Below are positions 44,376-52,320 of a stretch of DNA of 64,000 bases, in pieces. The stretch is taken from positions 10,754 through 74,753 of the forward strand of contig JAWXBD010000091.1 in the NCBI GenBank assembly GCA_034439815.1, in the 5' to 3' direction. The position numbers were made by a program, and so were the translations under genes. This DNA is from JAEUIT01 sp034439815 (GTDB lineage Bacteria > Planctomycetota > Phycisphaerae > Phycisphaerales > SM1A02). Under the pieces are notes generated by a model. The model made no database searches, was not told the origin of the DNA, and saw nothing but the letters and a program-made list of their open reading frames with translations. Position 1 is the first letter of the stretch. Each line of letters begins with the position of its first letter.

Positions 44376-45643
44376 GAATCGTTGAGCTCGCAACGAATGA
44401 CACGCTGGGAGGCGCTGCGCGGAGCGCGTACCGGCTGCACGAGGGCCTTCGTGCACGCGGTGTCGACGCGCGCATGCTGGCGCGATGGAAGCACTCGAAC
44501 GATCGATCAGTCGCTGCACTCCATGCCGCGTTCATCTCTGCAGACTATGCGACGCAGGAACGGGCCACGCGTCAACGATGGGTCCGCGACAACCGCACCG
44601 AGCACACCGACACGCTCTTCTCGCTTGGTCAGCCGTCCATCGACATTGCGATGCATCCGCTGCTGCGCAGCGCGGACCTCGTCCATCTTCATTGGATCGC
44701 CAACTTCCTTGGCCCCTCGTCATTCGCCTCGCTCGCGCGTATCCGCCAGCCCATCGTGTGGACGTTGCACGACGAGTGGGGCTACACCGGAGGCTGCCAC
44801 TACACCGCAGGATGCGAGCAGTTTCGCACGCAGTGCATGACGTGCCCGCAGCTGCGCGAGGACCCGCTCGGCCTTGTGCAGTCACTGTTTCAGCAGCGCT
44901 GCGCGGCGTGGGCCGGAGCGAACCTCACGGTCGTGACACCGAGTCGCTGGCTCGCCCAGCGCGCGAAGTCGAGCGCGGTGCTCGGTGCACATCGCATTGA
45001 AGTCATTCCTTACGGACTCGACCACACAGTCTTCGCACCGGCCTCCGACGACGCGATCGCGGCGTTCCGGCGCCGCATCGGCATCGCGGCAGACGAAGTT
45101 GTCTTTGCATTTGGTGTTGATCGGCTCGGCGAGCGCCGCAAGGGGGCCGATCATCTGCGGGACGCTCTCGCGATCGTGCGCGCGGCGGGAGTCGATCCGG
45201 TTGTGCTGCGGTTCGGTGATGCAACCGGCTCGGACGCGCCGAGTGCGCGGACGATCGACCTTGGTCCGATCCAGGACGACCGCGCGCTCGCGCTCGTCTA
45301 TCACAGCACCGACGCGTTCATTCTGCCGACGCTTGAGGACAATCTTCCAAACGGGGTGCTGGAGTCGATGGCCAGCGGCACCGCGGTCATCGCCTACGCG
45401 ACCGGTGGCGTCCCTGATCTGATCGACGATGGCGTGCACGGCTGGCTTGCGCCGACCGGTGATGTGCGGGCTCTCGCTGCGGTCATGAGGCAAGCGGCCG
45501 GCGCGAAGAGCGCGCTGCGCGCAGCGGGCGCGGCTGGTCGGGCGCGCATCATGGAACGGCACACGCTGGCGCATCAGGCAGAGTGTTACATCGCTCTGTA
45601 CAAGGACGTGTATCACCGCGCATCGCGCGAGGCGGTCGCATGA
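44372..45643 (+). CDS. family 4 glycosyltransferase
   Basis: The 423-residue GT-B enzyme begins MRIVELATNDTLGGAARSAY and has VHLHWIANFLGPSSF and IVWTLHDEWGYTGGCHYTAG in the acceptor domain. This stretch, with a cysteine cluster (CEQFRTQCMTCPQL), is typical of a WcaC/colanic-acid-like GT4 subgroup. The donor domain has VFAFGVDRLGERRKGADHLR and the EX7E motif in PTLEDNLPNGVLESMASG. ATG overlaps the preceding stop, and its own stop overlaps the acetyltransferase start, so three genes are coupled. Confidence 0.88.
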   Translation: MRIVELATNDTLGGAARSAYRLHEGLRARGVDARMLARWKHSNDRSVAALHAAFISADYATQERATRQRWVRDNRTEHTDTLFSLGQPSIDIAMHPLLRSADLVHLHWIANFLGPSSFASLARIRQPIVWTLHDEWGYTGGCHYTAGCEQFRTQCMTCPQLREDPLGLVQSLFQQRCAAWAGANLTVVTPSRWLAQRAKSSAVLGAHRIEVIPYGLDHTVFAPASDDAIAAFRRRIGIAADEVVFAFGVDRLGERRKGADHLRDALAIVRAAGVDPVVLRFGDATGSDAPSARTIDLGPIQDDRALALVYHSTDAFILPTLEDNLPNGVLESMASGTAVIAYATGGVPDLIDDGVHGWLAPTGDVRALAAVMRQAAGAKSALRAAGAAGRARIMERHTLAHQAECYIALYKDVYHRASREAVA

Positions 45644-46398
45644 ACCACTTCGCGACGCAATCCGTCCCGGATGTCACGCGCGAGCAGCTGCAGGAGCAGG
45701 AAGCCCGCAATCTTCGGCTGGAAGTCGAACGGCTCCGCGCGGCGCTCGCCGCGAGCCGCGGGACCACATGCGATCCGAGCGCCGAGCGCACCGGTCCCGA
45801 TCCGGAGCGCACACATCCATTCGCGCACTGCAGGACGCTCGTCTTTCTCAAGTCGATCGTGACGCGTCCGAACATCGACATCGGCGCGTACACGTACTAC
45901 AGCGACGAGGATGAGCCTGAGGCCTTCGAACGGCGCAACGTCCTCTTTCAGACGGACGATCCGCACGACAAGCTCACGATCGGACGCTTCTGTTCCGTGG
46001 CGGCCGGCACCAAGTTCTTCATGAACGGATCGAATCACCCGACAGCGGGTTCGACGTTTCCGTTCTGGATGTTCGGCAACGGCTGGCACGAGCGCGGCGA
46101 GCCGCGATTCAAGGGACCGATCACGATCGGCAGCGACGTCTGGCTCGGTCTCGAGTCATGCGTGCTGCCAGGCGTGACCATCGGCGACGGCGCCATCATC
46201 GGCGCCCGCGCTGTCGTGACCGGCGACGTTCCACCGTACGCGGTGATGGTCGGCAATCCGGCACGGATCGCGCGGCTTCGCTACGACGACGCGACGATTT
46301 CCAAGCTGCTGGCGATCCGCTGGTGGGACTGGCCCGTCGAACGAATCACTCGAAATCTCCCGGAAATTGTGCGGGGTCAGTGGGACCGCTTGACGTGA
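45640..46398 (+). CDS. Vat/CatB-like hexapeptide acetyltransferase
   Basis: After an N-terminal helical stretch (1-60) the 252-residue protein closely follows the xenobiotic acetyltransferase pattern of Vat and CatB: FLKSIVTRPNIDIGAYTYYS, DKLTIGRFCSVAAGTKFFMN, SNHPTAGSTFPFWMFGNGW (active-site His in SNHPTAG), ITIGSDVWLGLESCVLPGVT and PYAVMVGNPARIARLRYDD. Location inside a glycan cluster argues that it acetylates a sugar rather than an antibiotic; both are possible for the family. Confidence 0.85.
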   Translation: MNHFATQSVPDVTREQLQEQEARNLRLEVERLRAALAASRGTTCDPSAERTGPDPERTHPFAHCRTLVFLKSIVTRPNIDIGAYTYYSDEDEPEAFERRNVLFQTDDPHDKLTIGRFCSVAAGTKFFMNGSNHPTAGSTFPFWMFGNGWHERGEPRFKGPITIGSDVWLGLESCVLPGVTIGDGAIIGARAVVTGDVPPYAVMVGNPARIARLRYDDATISKLLAIRWWDWPVERITRNLPEIVRGQWDRLT

Positions 46399-46421
46399 CA
46401 AGCGGATGAAAGAGGAAATCG

Positions 46422-48023
46422 ATGCCCCGACGGAAAGTCTTGAGCGTGTCTGCAGCAGCAGCAGCCGTGCGCGACGCGCAGAAGAACGGTGAAACAGTCG
46501 TGCAGTGTCACGGCTGCTTTGACATTGTGCATCCCGGACACATCCGCCATCTGCGCCACGCGCGGACGTTCGGCACGCGCCTGCTCGTGACCGTGACCGG
46601 TGACGTGGTCATGAGCAAAGGCGAATCGCGCCCGCTCATTCCGCAGGAGCTTCGCGCGGAGAACCTCGCTGCGCTCGACTTTGTCGACTGGGTGGCGATC
46701 AGTGAAGACCCGACGTCGGCGTCGTTGCTGGAGCACACGCAGCCGGACGTCTATGTGAAGGGCAAGGAGTATGAGCGCAACGGCGATCCGCGATTCCTGC
46801 TCGAGCGGCAGATCGTGGAGCGGCACGGCGGTCGCGTGGTGTTCACATCCGGAGATGTCGTCTTCTCTTCCACCGCGCTCATCGCTGCGATGGAAGAGCG
46901 CGCCGATCCATTCCAGGCGCGCGTGCGGGAGCTCATCGCGAGGCATGGTCTCGACGCCGTCGGCGCCGATCGTCTCGTCGGTGCGTTTCGCGGCCAAAGG
47001 GTCGTGGTCTGCGGCGACGTGATCCTCGACACCTACGTGCTGTGCGATCGCGCGGAGGTGGCCGGAGAATCGGCGATTCTTTCTCTGCGGCCGACCGATC
47101 GGCGAAGTTTCGACGGCGGTGCCGCGATCATCGCCCAGCATCTCGCGGCGATGGGCGCGTCGCCGATCCTGGTGACGGCGCTGCCGCGTTCCCTTGAGTC
47201 CGAACGACTGCGCCGCCGGCTCGCCGAGCGCGGTGTCGAAGTGCGTTCAATCGACAGCGATCGTCCGATCGTCGAGAAGCAGCGATTCCTCGTCGGCGCC
47301 CAGAAGGTCATGAAGCTGGATCTCGGGCAGCGCGTCGATCTCGATGCCGCGCAGCGCGAGCAGCTGCATGCCATGGCACTGACGGCCGCGGCTGGCGCCG
47401 ATGCTGCCATCGTCGCCGACTTCGCGCTGGGCGTGCTGTCCCCAGCAACGATCGGTCCGCTGTGCAGGGCGTTGCGCCCGCTCGTGCGCGTCCTGGCCGG
47501 CGATGTCAGCGGCAGCCGTGCAAACCTGCTTGCGATGGAGACGATGGATCTCATGTGCCCCAGCGAATCGGAACTGCGAGAAGCGATGCATCTTGCAGAA
47601 GACGGTCTCGCGAGTGTCGGCTGGTCGATGCTCGACAGGACCCGCTCGCGCGCGGCGATCGTCACGCTCGGACCCGACGGTCTCATCGCATTTGACCGGC
47701 CTACCGATGCGGAGCGCGAAGGCGCCCGCTGGCTGGAACGGGTCGCCGGAGAGCACGTGCCGAGCTTCGCGCCGTTTGCCGTGGATCAGCTTGGCTGCGG
47801 AGACGCACTGCTTTCCGCGGCGACACTGACGCTTGCTGCCGGCGGCAGCGTGGCGCAGGCCGCGGTGCTCGGCAATGTCGCGGCCGGGGCGGAAGCGCAA
47901 CGGCTTGGCAACATCGCCATTGACGCGGCGGAACTCCGTCGCGGACTGCTCCGGCTGCAGCAGTCCCAGTTGTCATACGGCCTTGCACCTTCCGTCACGC
48001 TCGCGGGTGCCGCTGCAGTCTGA
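46422..48023 (+). CDS. bifunctional nucleotidyltransferase-PfkB kinase (HldE-like, reversed domain order)
   Basis: Residues about 1-160 are a cytidylyltransferase-like domain (VVQCHGCFDIVHPGHIRHLR with the HxGH motif; DVYVKGKEYERNGDPRF). Residues about 165-515 are a PfkB ribokinase domain (VVVCGDVILDTYVLCDRAEV, RRSFDGGAAIIAQHLAAMGA, KVMKLDLGQ, VDQLGCGDALLSAATLTLA). E. coli HldE makes ADP-heptose with the kinase first and the nucleotidyltransferase second; here the order is reversed. It likely makes an ADP-heptose-like donor for the neighbouring glycosyltransferases. AGAGGAAA precedes the ATG. Confidence 0.85.
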   Translation: MPRRKVLSVSAAAAAVRDAQKNGETVVQCHGCFDIVHPGHIRHLRHARTFGTRLLVTVTGDVVMSKGESRPLIPQELRAENLAALDFVDWVAISEDPTSASLLEHTQPDVYVKGKEYERNGDPRFLLERQIVERHGGRVVFTSGDVVFSSTALIAAMEERADPFQARVRELIARHGLDAVGADRLVGAFRGQRVVVCGDVILDTYVLCDRAEVAGESAILSLRPTDRRSFDGGAAIIAQHLAAMGASPILVTALPRSLESERLRRRLAERGVEVRSIDSDRPIVEKQRFLVGAQKVMKLDLGQRVDLDAAQREQLHAMALTAAAGADAAIVADFALGVLSPATIGPLCRALRPLVRVLAGDVSGSRANLLAMETMDLMCPSESELREAMHLAEDGLASVGWSMLDRTRSRAAIVTLGPDGLIAFDRPTDAEREGARWLERVAGEHVPSFAPFAVDQLGCGDALLSAATLTLAAGGSVAQAAVLGNVAAGAEAQRLGNIAIDAAELRRGLLRLQQSQLSYGLAPSVTLAGAAAV

Positions 48024-48045
48024 CTTTGAACTTGAGGCGCATTTC

Positions 48046-49140
48046 ATGAGTCCGCTCGTCAGTTTCGTTCTCCCCACGCGCAATCGCCCGCAGGAACTCG
48101 CGCACACCATCGAGAAGCTCGGCACCCTTCCGCCGACGATCGATGCGGAAGTGATCGTGGTCGACAATCACTCGCGCGAGCCGGCGAGCATTGCTGCGCG
48201 CCTTCCGAACGGATGGCATGCATGCACGCTGCGCCGGCCGCGCAACGAAGGCGCGGCCGCGCGGAATGACGGAGTGCGCATCGCAGGCGGGACCTGGATC
48301 GTGATGCTCGACGACGATTCGCATCCGCTCGACATGGGATTTGTTGATGCGCTGATCGCTGCACCAGGGGACGTGGCGGCGGTCGGTGGAGAGATTCTGT
48401 TGCCCAATGGAGAGCACGAGCAAGGCGGCATGCCCGAGACGATCGTCGGCTGCGGCGCAGCCATTCGACGCGAGGCGTTTGTGGCTGCGGGAGGCTACGA
48501 CCCCGCGTTTCACTTCTATGTCGAAGAGTACGACTTGTGCGCACGACTGCTGCTCGGCGGTTGGCGCGTCGTGCACGATTCCCGGCTGCGCGTGCTGCAT
48601 ACGAAGACGCCGACGAATCGTGACATGGGCGTGGTGCTTGGTCGGCTGATGCGAAACAACGGCTGGGTGCTCCGCCGCTACGCGCCTGACTCGGTCTACG
48701 AACCCGCACTGCGCGAGACGATCGAGCGCTACGAATCGATCGCGACGAAGGAAGGCGTGCTCGCGGGCTACCGCGCTGGACTCGACGAGTTCCTGGCGAC
48801 GGTGGACGATCAACAGCGGACTCCGATGGACGATGGATTGTGGCGGCGATTCAGCGGTGAGGCCGCGGCGCGCGCAGCATTCGCACAGCATCGCGGAATG
48901 CTGGCGGGGCGACGGACCGCGCTCGTGCATTCCGGCAAGGCGGCGCCTCTGCTCGAACGACTCATCTGCGAGTGGGGCGGCCTCAGGACCTCCGAACACG
49001 ACGCAGAAACGCTCGTCATCGGAACGCTCTCTCCTGGTCCGATCCTCGATGCGCAGCGCGCACTTGCCGGCGAAGCACGACCGGTGCTGGCGCCCTGGTC
49101 GTTCGCGGTGCAGCCGGCACCGATGCTCCGCGCCGGATGA
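48046..49140 (+). CDS. family 2 glycosyltransferase
   Basis: The 364-residue protein starts with a GT-A domain: LVSFVLPTRNRPQELAHTIE, VIVVDNHSREPASI, RRPRNEGAAARNDGVR, WIVMLDDDSHPLD (DXD) and FHFYVEEYDLCARLLLGGW. The C-terminal 130 residues are a separate alpha/beta region (RTALVHSGKAAPLLERLICE, AETLVIGTLSPGPIL) without a recognised family. The latter resembles the C-terminal domains that some clusters place after GT2 units. TTGAGG serves as ribosome site. Last gene of the plus-strand glycan cluster. Confidence 0.82.
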   Translation: MSPLVSFVLPTRNRPQELAHTIEKLGTLPPTIDAEVIVVDNHSREPASIAARLPNGWHACTLRRPRNEGAAARNDGVRIAGGTWIVMLDDDSHPLDMGFVDALIAAPGDVAAVGGEILLPNGEHEQGGMPETIVGCGAAIRREAFVAAGGYDPAFHFYVEEYDLCARLLLGGWRVVHDSRLRVLHTKTPTNRDMGVVLGRLMRNNGWVLRRYAPDSVYEPALRETIERYESIATKEGVLAGYRAGLDEFLATVDDQQRTPMDDGLWRRFSGEAAARAAFAQHRGMLAGRRTALVHSGKAAPLLERLICEWGGLRTSEHDAETLVIGTLSPGPILDAQRALAGEARPVLAPWSFAVQPAPMLRAG

Positions 49141-49240
49141 GCGCGACGGGACGCCCGCGTTCGATTTCCAGAATCTTAGCTGAATGCATATAGGAGTTCG
49201 CCGGTTCCGCGGTACAAGAACGCGAACGGAGGATTTCTTC

Positions 49241-52030
49241 ATGATGCATGCGATTCGCTCGCCGTTCTCGTTGCCCGTCTCGGTGTTTGTCGCGACTATG
49301 ACCTTGGCGGCGTCGTCCCTTGTCGCGGCTGACGTCACCACGGTGCGCGCGAGCACCTTCTCGCGCAGTCAGCAGTGTGAGGCGACCGTTGCCGCGACCA
49401 CGAACGGCACATTTGTCGTTGTATGGACGAGCCGGCGCCAGCAGGAAGGCACTGCCGGTGTGTACATGCAGCGCTTTGATGCGGACGGCAGCGCGATCGG
49501 CAGCGAAACCCAAGTGAATCTCTGGACTCCGTCGATGCAGGCGTCGCCGGCGATTGCGGCGCTTGCCGATGGCGGATTTGTCGTCGTGTGGACGTCGTTC
49601 GGCCAGGATGGCGATGCCGGTTCGATCGTGGCTCGACGATTCAACGCGGAAGGTCTCGGCGGCGATGAAGTGCTCGTCAATACGCAGGTCGCGGGCGAGC
49701 AGTCGGCACCGGTCGTTGCCAGCCATGCGAACGGCGAGATCGCAATCGCGTGGGTGAGTCACGCGGACGAGCGTGCGGCAGTTGTCCTTCGCAGAATGCA
49801 GAACGATGGCACATGGTCCGACGAGCAGCAGCTTGCGGTCGGGGCTTCGGTGCGAGCTCCGTCCATCGCGATGCTGCAAGACGGATCGACATTGGTGACG
49901 TGGACGAGTGATCGCTCAAACGGCGCGACGATCATGGAGAAAGCAATCGTTGGATCTCGGCCGGAAGAGATCGTGCGGGATGAGATCCTCGCCGATGCAT
50001 TTGAGGGAACGCTTCTTGCGTACGACGACGGAGCGCTGCTCGCGTGGAACGGCCTTGGCCAACATGGAGAGTGGGCGACGCCGCGCGCGTTTGCGCAGAA
50101 GCTCGATGCGCACGGGTGTCCGATCGATGCCCGTATCGCACTCGGAGACGGCGTGGCACCGGCGCCGATTCGGACGCCGGACGGCTTTTCCGTTGCAACG
50201 ACGCGCGAGGATCCTGCAGAGGACGGAACGGTCGCGCGGCATGTGTGGCTTCAGAGTTTCGACGCCCGCGGCGCGGCGACCGGCCCAGCGCAGCCGCTGA
50301 CGCTCAGTCTGCCCGGCGAACAATCGCTTCGCCTGGGCAGTGGGAGTTCGCGCATCGCGGCGGTGTTGGGGAAGGGCGGGGACAGTGGTGCCCAAGATGC
50401 ACGGCCGATGCTCGCGGTCGCGTGGGATGGAGACGGCGGCAAGGGCGACTCGCACGCGGTGCACCTTTCCCTCGTCGGTGAGCGCAGCACGGATGCCAAG
50501 CCTGCCGGCATTGATCCCGCCGCGGTCGCTGCTGCTGATACAGACATCGGCGCGGTACCGGAGGGCGCCTCGCCGCACATCCCTCCGACATTCGATCCGA
50601 GAAGCGCCGACCACGGCTGGCGCACGATCACCGTGAACGACACGGACATCGGCTTCGACGTCATTCTCGATACCGGTTGGACGCCTCCCGATTGCAACCT
50701 GGCGGTGGGGCCGGAGCATGTGATCGCGATCACCAATGGCGGCATTTCCTTCTTCACCAAAGATGGACAGCTGACGTTCTCGGATGCGATTGAAGGTGGG
50801 GGCGGGTTCTGGGGCTCGCTTGGCGCCACGAGTTTCGTGTTCGATCCGGAGTGCTTCTACGACACGCTGCACAATCGATTTTGGGCCATGGCATCTGAAG
50901 GCAACGCGCCCGGTGGCAAGTCCTTTGTGCTGCTCGCGATCAGCGATGACAGCGATCCCAACGGAAACTGGTTCAAGTACCGAATCGAGACAACGTCCAT
51001 TGGCGGTGCCATCTTTGACTCGCCCAACATCGCGATCGACTCGCAGGCCGTGTACGTCACTGGCGACGGCAGCAACGGCAACTATCAGCTCTTCACCTGG
51101 GATGTCGCATCACTGCTGGTGGGAAATCCGCCTGCGATTTCCAAGCAGTTGAACATCGTGACGCTGCCGGAATCCGCTGGCATTCCGCCCGTCACGGAGC
51201 CCGGCACGCCGGCGCTGTACATGCTCGAGCACAAGGAAGCCGGCGCGAACACGAAGGTCAAGTTCTTCGCTGTAACGAATCCACTGACGACGCCGCAACT
51301 CACGACCACGGAGATCACGGTGCCGACGTACGGACCTCCGGAGGATGCGCCGCAGCAGGGCACGACCGTCAAAATCGAAACGTTCGATGCCCGCTTCTGG
51401 AGCGTCGACTACAAGAACGGATCGTTCTGGGCAACGCATCACATCAATGCTGATCGCGTGCTCGTGCGTTGGTACGAGTTCGCGATGAACGGCTGGCCCG
51501 CGTCAGGAGAACTTCCTGAGCTGAAGCAGGTCGGCACCATCGACCCGGGCCCAGGTATCCGCGCGCACTACTCGGCGATCGGTGCCGACGACGCGGGCAA
51601 TGCTGTCGTGACGTTTGCACGCAGCTCCCCGAGTGAGTTTCTCAGCATGTGCACGACGTTCCGGACCGCGACTGATCCGCCGAACACCATGCGCCCGATC
51701 ACGATCGTGAAGTCGAACGTGACGCCGTACACCGAGGCGAATCGCTGGGGCGATTACGCAGCCGCACGGCACGACCCGGCCTCATCGCCGGGGAGTCCGG
51801 TGTTCTGGGCGAATCACGAGTACGCAACCAACCCGTCGAACTGGCGCTCGTGGACGCAGAAGGTGTCGCTGCCCGGACCGTCGGCGGATCTCGACGGCGA
51901 CGGTGATGTCGACGCAGCGGACCTCGCGATTCTGCTCGGCACGTGGGGCGGCCCGGGCATTGCGGACCTCAATCTGGACGGAACAGTCGGCGCCGAGGAT
52001 CTTGCGATTCTGCTTGGCGCGTGGACGTGA
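49241..52030 (+). CDS. large secreted protein with beta-propeller-like repeats and dockerin-like C-terminus
   Basis: Signal peptide from ATG 49241 (GGAGG upstream): MMHAIRSPFSLPVSVF, cleavage near SLVAAD. Residues about 40-330 hold repeats of the form WTSxGQDGxxxGI..QRFDADG (FVVVWTSRRQQEG, FVVVWTSFGQDGDAGSIVAR), as in exported planctomycete and cyanobacterial proteins. The second half (about 460-870) contains WTPPDCNLAVGPEHVIAITN, FVFDPECFYDTLHNRFWAMA and GDYAAARHDPASSPGSPVFW, typical of a secreted propeller family of unknown function. The tail carries DLDGDGDVDAADLAILLG and DLNLDGTVGAEDLAILLG. 929 residues, function unknown. Confidence 0.82.
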   Translation: MMHAIRSPFSLPVSVFVATMTLAASSLVAADVTTVRASTFSRSQQCEATVAATTNGTFVVVWTSRRQQEGTAGVYMQRFDADGSAIGSETQVNLWTPSMQASPAIAALADGGFVVVWTSFGQDGDAGSIVARRFNAEGLGGDEVLVNTQVAGEQSAPVVASHANGEIAIAWVSHADERAAVVLRRMQNDGTWSDEQQLAVGASVRAPSIAMLQDGSTLVTWTSDRSNGATIMEKAIVGSRPEEIVRDEILADAFEGTLLAYDDGALLAWNGLGQHGEWATPRAFAQKLDAHGCPIDARIALGDGVAPAPIRTPDGFSVATTREDPAEDGTVARHVWLQSFDARGAATGPAQPLTLSLPGEQSLRLGSGSSRIAAVLGKGGDSGAQDARPMLAVAWDGDGGKGDSHAVHLSLVGERSTDAKPAGIDPAAVAAADTDIGAVPEGASPHIPPTFDPRSADHGWRTITVNDTDIGFDVILDTGWTPPDCNLAVGPEHVIAITNGGISFFTKDGQLTFSDAIEGGGGFWGSLGATSFVFDPECFYDTLHNRFWAMASEGNAPGGKSFVLLAISDDSDPNGNWFKYRIETTSIGGAIFDSPNIAIDSQAVYVTGDGSNGNYQLFTWDVASLLVGNPPAISKQLNIVTLPESAGIPPVTEPGTPALYMLEHKEAGANTKVKFFAVTNPLTTPQLTTTEITVPTYGPPEDAPQQGTTVKIETFDARFWSVDYKNGSFWATHHINADRVLVRWYEFAMNGWPASGELPELKQVGTIDPGPGIRAHYSAIGADDAGNAVVTFARSSPSEFLSMCTTFRTATDPPNTMRPITIVKSNVTPYTEANRWGDYAAARHDPASSPGSPVFWANHEYATNPSNWRSWTQKVSLPGPSADLDGDGDVDAADLAILLGTWGGPGIADLNLDGTVGAEDLAILLGAWT

Positions 52031-52320
52031 GGGTGTCGTGGAGTGCTAAGCGGAGCGCGCCGTTTGCGTTTCCGTTGCGGCAAGCCAGCTGTCCGAGCAA
52101 CGTCCCGTCGTCAGGCTCCTCGCCGCTCGTGCCGGCGACGTTTGAGCGGCGGGACGTTGTTCCGGACGTTGGGGACCAACGCCACGCGCGGAGCGGCATG
52201 TGGCGGGTCGCGCGGACGGGGCGGGCAGCGCCACGCGCGTGACGATGTGCGTTCCGATGGGAAGTGGATGGAGCATCGGGGGAAGAGAGTCGTGAGTGCG
52301 AGTCGTGCGCGAAGCTTGGT
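52031..52320. other. convergent intergenic region
   Basis: No gene is supported. A 9-bp inverted repeat, AACGTCCCG (52099-52107) and CGGGACGTT (52150-52158), lies between the convergent genes and might form the stem of a long hairpin. There is no T tract. Confidence 0.35.
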
